Of a DNA stretch of 40,095 nucleotides, positions 23,271 through 31,697 are shown in pieces. A program made the translations under genes and the position numbers. Origin of the DNA: Rhodospirillaceae bacterium. GTDB lineage: Bacteria > Pseudomonadota > Alphaproteobacteria > GCA-2731375. The notes beneath the pieces were generated by a model that saw only the letters and a program-made list of their open reading frames with translations, did no database searches and had not been told where the DNA came from. Location: contig JABJKS010000055.1 in assembly GCA_018660265.1 (NCBI GenBank), positions 1-40,095 on the forward strand, written 5' to 3'. The first letter of the stretch is position 1. Each line of letters opens with the position of its first letter.

Positions 23271-24119
23271 ATGACCCTGCAAATCAAACCTCTATGCGAA
23301 GCCTTGGGGGCCGAGGTAACCGGCCTAGATCTATCCAAGCCCATGGCGGGGGAGGAAGGACAGGCCGTACACGAGGCGTTTTTGAAACATCACCTGTTGT
23401 GTTTCCGCAGCCCGCCGTTAAGCCCGGCTGATTTCGCCGATGTCGCTGGCAAATTCGGCACATTGCAGCCCCAATTACTGCGCAGTCAACGGGATGGCGA
23501 GGTGCCGGAGGTTTCGATCCTTGATAGCACCTATGTTCGGGTCGAGGATAAGCCTGATGATATGCGCCAGATGCGTTTGACCGGCTGGCATACGGACGAT
23601 TCCTACCTTGAAGTTCCCGCCAAGGCGACTTTGCTGCAATCCATCGAAATTCCCAAAAGTGGCGGGCAGACATCTTTTTGCAATACCCAAGCCGCCTATG
23701 AAGATTTGTCCGAGGCGGAAAAACAGCGCCTTGACGGCTTGTTTGCCGTCCATCGCTATGACACGCCCCGCGCACCTGTACCGCCAAAGGCGCGGACCCA
23801 GGCTGAAATTGATGAGACGCCCGAGGTCGTGCACCCCCTGGTGCGCACAAACGAGGATACGGGGCAAAAGGCGCTGTATTTTAACGCTAATCGAACCGAC
23901 CGTGTGGCCGATGTCAGCCATGCCGAGAGCGAGGAAATCCTCAACCTCGTCTATGACTCTATGACGCAGGCGCGTTACCGTTATGATCATGAATGGCAGG
24001 TTGGGGATTTGCTGATCTGGGACAATCGTTGTCTGGTACATTCCGTGAATATGGATTTTCCCGTTGGCCAGCGCCGTTTGCATCAACGCATTCTGTTGCG
24101 CGGCGACCGTCCGGTCTAA
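23271..24119 (+). CDS. TauD/TfdA family Fe(II)/2-oxoglutarate dioxygenase
   Basis: A 282-aa dioxygenase. The iron ligands are H107-T-D109 in G-W-H-T-D-D-S-Y and H257 in C-L-V-H-S; R273 is placed to bind 2-oxoglutarate. The N-terminal L-G-A-E-V-T-G-L-D-L segment is the family signature. The ATG at 23271 has GGGAGGA about 9 nt upstream. It begins 39 bp after the right end of repeat element A, so its promoter must overlap or lie inside the element. A second, divergent TauD-like gene follows 35 bp downstream in the same direction. The substrate is unknown. Confidence 0.9.
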   Translation: MTLQIKPLCEALGAEVTGLDLSKPMAGEEGQAVHEAFLKHHLLCFRSPPLSPADFADVAGKFGTLQPQLLRSQRDGEVPEVSILDSTYVRVEDKPDDMRQMRLTGWHTDDSYLEVPAKATLLQSIEIPKSGGQTSFCNTQAAYEDLSEAEKQRLDGLFAVHRYDTPRAPVPPKARTQAEIDETPEVVHPLVRTNEDTGQKALYFNANRTDRVADVSHAESEEILNLVYDSMTQARYRYDHEWQVGDLLIWDNRCLVHSVNMDFPVGQRRLHQRILLRGDRPV

Positions 24120-24154
24120 TATTAGAAAATCGAATTGAGAAGAGAGGCTGGGTC

Positions 24155-25234
24155 ATGAACGGAATATCACTGGAACCGGTGCAGGACGCATCCGCCTGGT
24201 GTGGAGCGGATTTCGAGACGGATCGGACTTGGGAATATGTGCTGGATGATACCCATCGTCGGGAGCTCGATCTTGCCTTGGCCGGGGTCAAGGATCGCGG
24301 GCTGACGGTGGCTCAACTTTCCGCTGCCAATTTTCCTCTGCCGACCTTGTCGAAAATTGCCGCCGCCGTGGGGGAGGATGTGGGTACCGGGCGTGGTTTT
24401 GCCCTGTTGCGCGGGTTTCCCATTGACGGCTATGAGAATTCTGACCTGGAGTTGATGTATTACGGCCTGTGCCGGCACATCGGCACCGGCATGACCCAAA
24501 ACAGCGACGGCGGCCTGATCCACTATGTTACTGATGGCGTGTTGAAACCGAACCAGGGCAATCGCGCCGTTGGCTTTCCCAAACTCGTAAGCATGCATGT
24601 GGATCTGATGGACATTGTCACCCTGTTATGTGTACGCCAGGCAGGTGACGAGCCGGAAAGTTATTTGGCCAGCAGTATCACTATCTACAATGAGATCCTC
24701 AAACGGCGGCCGGACCTGATGCCGCGCCTGTTGGACGGGTTTGAATGGGATAGAATGGATGAACATGGAGATGACGAGAGTGCGACGTCGGGCTATCGAG
24801 TGCCATTGTTCAGCCTTGCCAACGGTCAGGTATCCTGCCGCTACAACCGTTCCTGGATGAAGGCGGCCAACGCTCGCAAAAGCCAGCCCATGTCGGCGGA
24901 GGACGAGGCCGTCTTGGATCTGATTGACGAGATCGCGGCAGAAACGCGCCTGGCATTCCCCTTCGGCAAGGGGGATATTCAATTCTGCAGCAACTACACC
25001 ACCCTGCATGGTCGGGATGCCCATGCCTTGGAACCGGTGGAAGATAAGAAACGCTTGCTGATCCGCATCTGGCTTAATGCGCCGAAATTCAGAGAGTTTT
25101 CCGACGAAGCTGTTGTGCGCTATGGCATTGGCTGCCATGGTAATCTCGGCTGGACGGCGGAACAGATGCTGGCAGGGGATAACTTGTCATCCCGTGCCAG
25201 ACGGGACGACGGTGCCGTAAGACTACAGCCGTAA
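24155..25234 (+). CDS. TauD/TfdA-like dioxygenase, divergent member
   Basis: A 359-aa protein of the TauD/TfdA superfamily. The metal motif is H148-V-D150 in S-M-H-V-D, with a distal H285 in T-T-L-H-G-R-D and R304 as the likely 2-oxoglutarate arginine. It is about 75 residues longer than the neighbouring TauD enzyme and differs much from it, so it is not a recent duplicate. The ATG at 24155 is chosen for the AGAGAGG site upstream; the longer in-frame reading from 23993 overlaps the previous gene. It is probably co-transcribed with the preceding dioxygenase. The substrate is not evident. Confidence 0.85.
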   Translation: MNGISLEPVQDASAWCGADFETDRTWEYVLDDTHRRELDLALAGVKDRGLTVAQLSAANFPLPTLSKIAAAVGEDVGTGRGFALLRGFPIDGYENSDLELMYYGLCRHIGTGMTQNSDGGLIHYVTDGVLKPNQGNRAVGFPKLVSMHVDLMDIVTLLCVRQAGDEPESYLASSITIYNEILKRRPDLMPRLLDGFEWDRMDEHGDDESATSGYRVPLFSLANGQVSCRYNRSWMKAANARKSQPMSAEDEAVLDLIDEIAAETRLAFPFGKGDIQFCSNYTTLHGRDAHALEPVEDKKRLLIRIWLNAPKFREFSDEAVVRYGIGCHGNLGWTAEQMLAGDNLSSRARRDDGAVRLQP

Positions 25235-25265
25235 GACAACAACAATAAGATTACAGCCATAAAAC
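25218..25265. repeat. Short imperfect direct repeat across the dioxygenase stop codon
   Basis: A 20-nt sequence at 25218-25237 recurs at 25246-25265 with 17 of 20 bases equal (core TACAGCC). The first copy contains the stop codon of the TauD-like gene at 25232-25234. It may be a small local duplication; no function is apparent. Confidence 0.5.
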
Positions 25266-25299
25266 CAGGCGTATAAGAGTATTTTTTGGGGGAATTGAG

Positions 25300-27612
25300 A
25301 TGACGCAGGACCAGCACCAGAACCAAAAGGCTGAGGATTTAAAGCGGGATGCGATTCATTTCCATCGTTGGCCCACCCCGGGCAAGATAGAGGTCACCCC
25401 CACCAAACCACTGGCCAACCAACGGGATTTGGCCTTGGCCTATTCCCCAGGCGTCGCCGCACCTTGTATGTTGATTGTCGATGATCCGGATGCTGCGGCC
25501 CAGGTGACGGCCCGGGGCAATCTGGTCGGCGTTATCACCAATGGTACTGCCGTGCTGGGCCTGGGCAATATTGGACCGCTCGCCTCAAAGCCGGTGATGG
25601 AAGGCAAGGGCGTTCTGTTTAAGAAATTTGCCGGTATCGATGTTTTTGATATCGAGATCGACGAGACCGATCCGGACAAGTTCATAGAGATCGTACGTGC
25701 GTTGGAGCCGACCTTTGGCGGCATCAACCTCGAAGACATCAAGGCGCCCGAATGCTTCAAGATCGAAAACGGTCTGAAGGAGCAGATGAATATCCCGGTT
25801 TTCCATGATGATCAGCATGGCACGGCTATTTGCGTCTGTGCCGCCCTGGTCAACGGCCTGCGCTTTGTGGGCAAGGATCTGGACAAGGTCAAGGTCGTGA
25901 CATCGGGTGCGGGCGCAGCCGCCATCGCCTCCCTCAACCTCCTCGTCAGCCTTGGCATGCCGGTGGCGAATATCTACATCACCGATCGTAAGGGTGTGGT
26001 CTATGCCGGGCGCGAAGGCAGTATTGATGCCTCCAAAAAAGTCTATGAAAAAGAAACCTCTGATCGGACCTTGGCCGATGCCATCGCGGGGGCTGATGTC
26101 TTCCTCGGCATGTCCGGCCCGGACGTGTTGGACGAGGCCATGGTCAAATCCATGGCTGATAAGCCGATGATCCTGGCGCTTGCCAATCCGAACCCGGAAA
26201 TCCTGCCGGAGGTGGCGCATGCCGCCCGTAATGATGTTGTCATGGCCACCGGGCGTTCGGATTATCCCAATCAGGTCAACAACGTCTTGTGTTTCCCCTA
26301 TCTGTTCCGCGGTGCCCTGGACTGTGGTGCTACGGAAATTAACGAGGAAATGAAACGGGCCACGGTCTATGCCATTGCCGATTTGGCAATGGCGGAGTCA
26401 TCCGAGGTCGTGGCACAGGCTTATATGGGTGAGAAACTGGCCTTTGGCCGGGATTATCTGATCCCCAAACCTTTCGATCCCCGCCTGATACTTGAAATTG
26501 CCCCGGCGGTGGCAAAAGCGGCCATGGACAGCGGCATCGCGAAACGCCCTATTGAGGATTTCGAAGCCTATCGGGAAACCCTGGAACGCTTTGTTTATAA
26601 ATCCGGCATGGCCATGAAACCGGTGTTTGAACAGGCCCGCGCCCAGGGGCAGGCGCGTGGTGGGCTTGCCAAAGTGGTCTATGCGGAGGGTGAGGATAAA
26701 CGTGTCCTGCGCGCGGCTCAGGTGCTGATCGATGACAAGGTCTGTCGGCCCGTTCTGGTCGGCCGCCCGGACGTGATCAATGATCTGACGAAAGAACTCG
26801 GCCTGCGAATGGAGGCGGGGTCAGATTATGAAATCCTCGACCCCGATCGCTACGCCCAATACGACGACTATTGGCCGATCTATCATGACCGAATGCAAAA
26901 TCACGGCGTCTCACCGGATGAGGCAGGCGTCATGGCGCGGCGGAACAGCACTATTATTGCCGCCTTGATGGTTGAGGCGGGCGATGCCGATGCCATGATT
27001 TGTGGCTCCGTCGGTCGCTACCAACAGCATTTGGAGCATGTGGAGGCGGTCATCGGCCATGGCGAAGGGGTTGACCGTCTGGCCAGCCTTAGCGTTCTGA
27101 TCCTGCCGCAGGGGCAAACGATTTTCCTGTGTGACACGCAAGTGGCCACCAACCCGAACCCACAGGAAATTGCCAACATGACCCTGCTGGCAGCTGCTCA
27201 GGTGCGCCGTTTTGGTAATACGCCGAAAGCGGCTTTGCTGTCGCATTCCAACTTTGGCTCTTCGGGTTCACGTTCAGCCAAAAAGATGCGGCGGGCCTTG
27301 GAATTGATCAATGATTTCGCACCGGATTTGGCCGTGGATGGGGAAATGCATGGTGATGCCGCGTTAAGCGAGGCCATTCGCAAGCGGCTCTATCCCAACA
27401 CGCGCTTTGACGGTACCGCCAATTTGCTGATCATGCCCGGCCTGGATGCCGCCAATATCACCTACAACGTGGTCAAAACCCTGACGGGGGCTACTTCAAT
27501 AGGCCCGATCCTTCTGGGTGCGGCGAAGCCGGTGCATATTGTCACCACTTCCGTTACCTCCCGCGGTATCGTCAATATTTCCGCCCTGGCTGTGGTGGAT
27601 GCCCAAGGTTAG
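25300..27612 (+). CDS. maeB: NADP-dependent malic enzyme with phosphotransacetylase-like domain
   Basis: A 770-aa MaeB. Residues 20-160 form the malic N-terminal domain (A-Y-S-P-G-V-A near 48, and [12 protein letters not shown]), and 165-420 the NAD(P)-binding domain with F-H-D-D-Q-H-G-T-A and the G-A-G-A-A-A-I segment. Residues 430-770 are a phosphate acetyl/butyryltransferase-like domain, often regulatory and responding to acetyl-CoA. It decarboxylates malate to pyruvate, giving NADPH. The length is typical of the family. The ATG at 25300 follows a purine-rich GGGGGAATTGAG stretch. It stands alone between the dioxygenase pair and the thiolase pair. Confidence 0.95.
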   Translation: MTQDQHQNQKAEDLKRDAIHFHRWPTPGKIEVTPTKPLANQRDLALAYSPGVAAPCMLIVDDPDAAAQVTARGNLVGVITNGTAVLGLGNIGPLASKPVMEGKGVLFKKFAGIDVFDIEIDETDPDKFIEIVRALEPTFGGINLEDIKAPECFKIENGLKEQMNIPVFHDDQHGTAICVCAALVNGLRFVGKDLDKVKVVTSGAGAAAIASLNLLVSLGMPVANIYITDRKGVVYAGREGSIDASKKVYEKETSDRTLADAIAGADVFLGMSGPDVLDEAMVKSMADKPMILALANPNPEILPEVAHAARNDVVMATGRSDYPNQVNNVLCFPYLFRGALDCGATEINEEMKRATVYAIADLAMAESSEVVAQAYMGEKLAFGRDYLIPKPFDPRLILEIAPAVAKAAMDSGIAKRPIEDFEAYRETLERFVYKSGMAMKPVFEQARAQGQARGGLAKVVYAEGEDKRVLRAAQVLIDDKVCRPVLVGRPDVINDLTKELGLRMEAGSDYEILDPDRYAQYDDYWPIYHDRMQNHGVSPDEAGVMARRNSTIIAALMVEAGDADAMICGSVGRYQQHLEHVEAVIGHGEGVDRLASLSVLILPQGQTIFLCDTQVATNPNPQEIANMTLLAAAQVRRFGNTPKAALLSHSNFGSSGSRSAKKMRRALELINDFAPDLAVDGEMHGDAALSEAIRKRLYPNTRFDGTANLLIMPGLDAANITYNVVKTLTGATSIGPILLGAAKPVHIVTTSVTSRGIVNISALAVVDAQG

Positions 27613-27628
27613 CCTATTAGCTTAGGCT
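27611..27628 (+). terminator. Short hairpin after maeB
   Basis: AGCCTA (27611-27616) and TAGGCT (27623-27628) pair around 6 nt, directly after the maeB stop. There is no T run, so a terminator function is only tentative. Confidence 0.3.
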
Positions 27629-27672
27629 AGATCATTGAGTGGTGTTTTAGCGAGTAGTTGAGGAGAGCTGTC

Positions 27673-28836
27673 TTGGCGAGTTCAATGCAGGACGTCGCGA
27701 TTGTCGGCGTCGCGGAATCCGATATCGGCGTGGTGCCCGACAAAAGCAAATTTCAGCTTTCGGCTGAGGCGAGCCGATTGGCACTTGAAGATGCGGGGCT
27801 GTCGATCAAGGACGTGGATGGCATCTTCACCAACATCATTACAGAAGGGGGGCAATTTTCCTCCATGATGATGGCGGAATATATGGGCATTACCCCGCGC
27901 TATACGGACTCAACCTCCATCGGCGGGTCGTCCTTTGTCGTTTATGTAGAGCATGCGGCAATGGCCATTGCGGCGGGCATGTGCGAGGTGGCGCTGATCT
28001 GCCATGGCAGCACGAATATCTCTGATCGTGGCGGCAAGGGCGGTCCGGTGTCGCAGGCCACGGACGTATTCGGTCCAACCCAGTTTGAAGAACCCTATGG
28101 CATCTCCACCGTTGGTGCCTACGCCCTGGCCGCCCAGCGTCATATGCATGAATACGGCACCACCTCTGAACAGCTAGCCGAAATTGCCGTGGCGACCCGG
28201 AAATGGGCCTGTCTGAACCCCAAGGCCCGGATGCAGGATCCCATCACCATCGATGACGTGATGAATTCCCGCGTCATTGCTTCACCCCTGCATTTGCTGG
28301 ATTGCTGTCTGGTCACCGATGCCGGCGGTGCGGTCGTGTTGACGTCGTTGGAACGGGCCCGGGATTTGAAAAAGGCACCTGTACAATTGTTGGGCTCCGG
28401 TGAGGCGCATACCCACCGGATGATCAGCCAGATGCCGGATCTGACACAAACAGCGGCGGCGATTTCGGGCAAGTTGGCGTTTGAGCGGGCCGGGCTGACG
28501 CACGGCGATATCGATGTTGCGGAGATCTACGATTCCTTCACCATAACCGTACTGCTAACCCTGGAGAGCCTGGGTTTTTGCGGTAAGGGTGAGGGCGGGG
28601 CGTTCGTGTCCAACCAACGTACGGCACCGGGCGGCGATTTTCCGATGAATACCCAGGGCGGCGCTCTCTCGTACACGCATCCGGGCATGTTCGGCATTTT
28701 CACCGTCATTGAAGCCGTACGCCAAATTCGTGGCGAATGCGGCCCCCGGCAGGTTCCCGATGCCCGCGTCGCACTCTGTAACGGCACCGGGGGCACCTTG
28801 TCGTCCACCGGCACCATTATTCTGGGGAGGGATTGA
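27673..28836 (+). CDS. Thiolase-like protein of the SCP-x/Ltp type
   Basis: A 387-aa thiolase-fold protein. The usual active-site cysteine position holds small residues (S-I-G-G-S-S near 82-87), which is typical of lipid-transfer-protein/Ltp2-like members, some of which act as retro-aldolases with a DUF35 partner. The C-terminal G-G-A-L-S-Y-T-H-P-G motif is present. The start is probably the TTG at 27673, because AGGAG lies 7 nt upstream; the first ATG (27685) is too far from it. The stop at 28836 is 2 bp before the start of the DUF35 gene. The pair likely forms one acyl-CoA processing complex; whether it is a thiolase or aldolase is not decided. Confidence 0.85.
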   Translation: MASSMQDVAIVGVAESDIGVVPDKSKFQLSAEASRLALEDAGLSIKDVDGIFTNIITEGGQFSSMMMAEYMGITPRYTDSTSIGGSSFVVYVEHAAMAIAAGMCEVALICHGSTNISDRGGKGGPVSQATDVFGPTQFEEPYGISTVGAYALAAQRHMHEYGTTSEQLAEIAVATRKWACLNPKARMQDPITIDDVMNSRVIASPLHLLDCCLVTDAGGAVVLTSLERARDLKKAPVQLLGSGEAHTHRMISQMPDLTQTAAAISGKLAFERAGLTHGDIDVAEIYDSFTITVLLTLESLGFCGKGEGGAFVSNQRTAPGGDFPMNTQGGALSYTHPGMFGIFTVIEAVRQIRGECGPRQVPDARVALCNGTGGTLSSTGTIILGRD

Positions 28837-28838
28837 TC

Positions 28839-29273
28839 ATGACGTCGTCAACGCTGCCACCATTGCCCCCATTGCCACGGCCTTATCAAGACACCGCTGC
28901 CTATTGGGAGGCGGCGCGGGAGCACCGCTTTATCATCCAAAAATGTAACAACTGCGGTGAGTACCAGTTTTATCCCCGCGGTGTTTGCAGCCATTGCCTC
29001 TCCTCCGATTTGGCGTGGCAGGATGCCTCGGGCCGGGGCGAAGTCTATTCCTTCTCTATCAATTATCGTGCGCCCCATCCGGGCTTTGCCGATAAAACGC
29101 CCTTTGTTCTGGCCCTGGTTACTCTGGCGGAAGGGCCGCGCATGATGACCAATATCGTTGATTGCGATCCTGATACCGTGCAGATCGGTATGGCTGTCAC
29201 TGTGACCTTTGATGACGTGACGGAAGAGATAACGTTGCCGAAATTCCGACCGGCTTATACCAAGGTGCGGTAA
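28839..29273 (+). CDS. Zn-ribbon/OB-fold (DUF35) acyl-CoA-binding protein
   Basis: A 144-aa DUF35 protein. The N-terminal rubredoxin-like zinc ribbon has C36-N-N-C39 and C50-S-H-C53, followed by an OB-fold with the Y-x-x-x-x-x-Y-R-A-P-H-P-G-F segment. Such proteins pair with thiolase-like enzymes, as in ChsH2 with Ltp2. The ATG at 28839 uses the GGAGG site inside the end of the upstream gene. The last 17 coding bases (29257-29273) are part of the left terminal repeat of element B, and the same sequence appears inverted 228 bp away. Confidence 0.87.
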   Translation: MTSSTLPPLPPLPRPYQDTAAYWEAAREHRFIIQKCNNCGEYQFYPRGVCSHCLSSDLAWQDASGRGEVYSFSINYRAPHPGFADKTPFVLALVTLAEGPRMMTNIVDCDPDTVQIGMAVTVTFDDVTEEITLPKFRPAYTKVR

Positions 29274-29517
29274 TAGAGACCCATATAGATCGTTTCAGGC
29301 GTGCGCCGGGTAGGAATGGAAGCGCAGGCGGTACTGGTACCTTCAAGCTTTCATGACGCCGCCGGCGCGCTCCTGAAACGACCGAATTCGGCGTTTTACG
29401 AAGGCTTTCGGCGGTGTCGCGCGCTGCTTGTGGTACCAGGCACCACGGCGCAACACGCTCCTACCCGAAAACCTTCGTAAAGCGTCTATATGGGTCTCTA
29501 TTACCGCACCTTGGTAT
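29257..29517. repeat. 261-bp nested inverted-repeat element B
   Basis: Perfect 33-bp terminal inverted repeats (29257-29289 and 29485-29517) enclose two hairpin units. Unit 1 has arms 29290-29309 and 29362-29381 (18 of 20 paired) around core 29310-29361. Unit 2 has arms 29392-29412 and 29464-29484 (18 of 21 paired) around core 29413-29463, which is an inverted, diverged form of the first. The total length and segment order equal element A, although the terminal repeats and arms have unrelated sequence. The left terminal repeat includes the 3' end of the DUF35 gene; the right one ends on the first base of the stop codon of the convergent SirB1 gene. Confidence 0.9.
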
Positions 29518-30350
29518 TAATTAAGGCTGCGGCTTAGCTTGGCCTTCAGGCTGGCAAGATGTTGGTCGTGGGTGGGATTGGGATTGCGGGAGTGAAAATC
29601 ATCAATGCGCCCAAGGGCTGATTTGATGCTGCCGACGGACGCTTCCAATAACGCCAGTTCCGTCAGTGTTTCCACATTACGCGGTATAAGCAGGGCTATG
29701 GTCTGCAATATTTCGATGCCGCGGTCCCGGTTACCCTCGTTCAACGCCCTGATCTTGATATTGTTTTGCAGTCGAACAAGAATTTCGCGGTCGGATACGG
29801 GGCGGATAAGATCAGCCTGTTGAGGCATTTGCTGGCCATGCAGGCGCATAAATATCTTTTGCATATCCCCCCCGCTCACCCGCCGCGCCTCATCGAACGG
29901 ATCTATGAAGGCATATTCGCCGGCGCTACCCAGGCGAAGTAGGAAATGTCCGGGAAAATTCAGGCCCGATACCTCCCATCCCACGGCCCGCCCCGCATGA
30001 ATGGCTAATATACCAAGTGCGACAGGTAGCCCTTTGCGGCGGTCCATGACCTGCATCAGATTGGCGTTCTGTGGGTCGTCATAGGTTTCCACATCGCCCT
30101 GATAAAGGTGCTGTCTGTAAAGGACATCGGACAGCACGGCTGCGCGATCAGCCAAGGTGTCGACATCTCGCGATGCGGCTTTCATGTCAGCGGCGATAAG
30201 GTCAAGTTGATCGCGATAGTCGGCAATGTTGTTCTCGGGCAAGTCCAGGGCGGCCAACAGCAAAGCGGCTTCGCCAATGTCAAAGGCGTCCGTGTCCTGG
30301 GCCCCGATGGCTTCCACGCGCGCCAGTATGTCTGATTTATTGAACGTCAT
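29517..30350 (-). CDS. SirB1 family protein (transglutaminase-like with TPR-like C-terminus)
   Basis: A 277-aa protein of the SirB1 type. The middle has the family pattern N-L-M-Q-V-M-D-R-R-K-G-L-P-V-A-L-G, V-S-G-L-N-F-P-G-H-F-L-L-R and the F-I-D-P-F-D segment; the C-terminus is helical, TPR-like. Related domains look like transglutaminases, but this family generally lacks a proven activity. The gene is 18 bp downstream of the VOC gene and is probably the last in the operon. Its stop codon overlaps the end of repeat element B. Confidence 0.85.
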   Translation of the reverse strand: MTFNKSDILARVEAIGAQDTDAFDIGEAALLLAALDLPENNIADYRDQLDLIAADMKAASRDVDTLADRAAVLSDVLYRQHLYQGDVETYDDPQNANLMQVMDRRKGLPVALGILAIHAGRAVGWEVSGLNFPGHFLLRLGSAGEYAFIDPFDEARRVSGGDMQKIFMRLHGQQMPQQADLIRPVSDREILVRLQNNIKIRALNEGNRDRGIEILQTIALLIPRNVETLTELALLEASVGSIKSALGRIDDFHSRNPNPTHDQHLASLKAKLSRSLN

Positions 30351-30368
30351 CGTTGGAAACTTTCGGGC

Positions 30369-30800
30369 CTACTCGTGAATTTTGCCCTTGAAGGTATCCC
30401 GCGTGATGCCTTCAGCTTCGGGGTCAAAGCCAAGTTCTATTTGCACGCCGTTCGGGTCGTGGAAGAAGACCTGAATGACCCGTCCGCCCCCCGCCAGACG
30501 TTGGCTGTATTCGATGCCGTATTTTTCCAAGACCGTCATCTGGGCCTCATAACCCGATCCCCACATGGCGAAATGGTCGAAACCTTTGCCCATGCCCTCA
30601 GGGTTGGTCCGGGGTGGGCTGTTCGGGTCCAGGGGGGATATATGGACAACAGGCATGTCGCCCGTATACATCCAATAACCGGGGTTGGGAAACGGCGGGC
30701 GGAAGCCATCCTCCAGGCCCAGTATCTGGGCATAAAAGTCCCGTGTGTCTTCAAGGTTGGTGGCGCGAATATTGACGTGGTTCAAATGATATTCGGACAT
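30369..30800 (-). CDS. VOC family protein (glyoxalase/dioxygenase fold)
   Basis: A 143-aa vicinal-oxygen-chelate protein. The expected metal ligands are His in L-N-H-V-N-I near residue 8, His in F-D-H-F-A-M near 75, and Glu in V-Q-I-E-L near 122. The ATG at 30800 has GAGGAAG upstream. It lies 24 bp after the F420-type oxidoreductase gene and 18 bp before the SirB1 gene. The family includes glyoxalases, ring-cleavage dioxygenases and resistance proteins; the substrate is not evident. Confidence 0.85.
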   Translation of the reverse strand: MSEYHLNHVNIRATNLEDTRDFYAQILGLEDGFRPPFPNPGYWMYTGDMPVVHISPLDPNSPPRTNPEGMGKGFDHFAMWGSGYEAQMTVLEKYGIEYSQRLAGGGRVIQVFFHDPNGVQIELGFDPEAEGITRDTFKGKIHE

Positions 30801-30824
30801 GCTGCTCTCTTCCTCAAATGAATT

Positions 30825-31676
30825 TTACCCAAGGCCCAGGCGTGCCGCTGTTTCCTCAACGAATTGTACCGCGCGCTCCGTCGGTCCACCCCGGCCTTTC
30901 GGCAGCAGCATTAACCGTTCGACCCCAAGGTCTTCGTAACGCTTGATGCTGTCTTTATCAACGGTGCCACGGGGCGTAACGGAAATCGATAGCTGTCCCA
31001 GGTGCGCCGGGCGCTCATTTTCCGTCTCTGCTGATCGAATGCCGGCGATAGACGCCGCAGCAGCCTCCAGATCCTGGTTAAAGCCGTACCAGCCGGAGCC
31101 GTGACGAACAGCCCGGCGATAAGCAGGTGCCGACATGCCGCCGATAATGATCGGCGGATGCGGCGTTTGCACTGGCGACGGCTTCGACTGTACGCCTGCA
31201 AAGGATGTGAACTTGCCTTTGAACACTGGTTTTTCCTGGGTCCATATGGCGCGCATGGCCTCGATATGATCATCAACACGGCCACCCCGTTCGCCGTAGG
31301 GAATGCCCAGGGCCTCAAACTCGCCTGCGATATAACCAACGCCCACCCCGACCAGCAAACGGCCCTGGCTCAGCACGTCGATACTGGCCAGTTCCTTGGC
31401 CAGGACCAATGGATTGCGCTGGGCCAGCAGGATGATGCCGGAGCCGAGCTTGATGCGCGAAGTGGCAGCGGCGGCAAATGAAAGTGCGGCCACCGTATCC
31501 AGCATGGGATGATCCGGCGCAATGGGTGAGGGCGGAACCTGTGGGTCGATGGCGATCACGTGCTCCCCGGTCCAGGCAGATTCAAAGCCGCATCGCTCAA
31601 CCGCGCCAAGGATTTCCCGTATCGCCTCCGGCACCCCAAGGGGGCCCATGTTGAAACCAAAATAGCCGATTTTCAT
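30825..31676 (-). CDS. LLM class F420-dependent oxidoreductase
   Basis: A 283-aa luciferase-like monooxygenase-fold protein of the F420-dependent branch (the TIGR03619 type by pattern). Visible features are the N-terminal G-P-L-G-V-P-E-A, W-T-G-E-H-V near 36, K-L-G-S-G-I-I-L-L-A-Q-R-N-P near 78-90, and R-L-L-V-G-V-G-V-G-Y. The fold binds F420 or FMN; F420 use is a guess from similarity. It lies 21 bp after a second LLM gene of the same kind and before the VOC gene, so the four minus-strand genes form one operon. Confidence 0.85.
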   Translation of the reverse strand: MKIGYFGFNMGPLGVPEAIREILGAVERCGFESAWTGEHVIAIDPQVPPSPIAPDHPMLDTVAALSFAAAATSRIKLGSGIILLAQRNPLVLAKELASIDVLSQGRLLVGVGVGYIAGEFEALGIPYGERGGRVDDHIEAMRAIWTQEKPVFKGKFTSFAGVQSKPSPVQTPHPPIIIGGMSAPAYRRAVRHGSGWYGFNQDLEAAAASIAGIRSAETENERPAHLGQLSISVTPRGTVDKDSIKRYEDLGVERLMLLPKGRGGPTERAVQFVEETAARLGLG

Positions 31677-31697
31677 CTGTCTAGATCTTTCTCTGAT

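Noticed and set aside
29257-29517. A retron or known ribozyme
   Set aside because: There is no reverse transcriptase gene nearby and no hammerhead or twister core that I can recognise.
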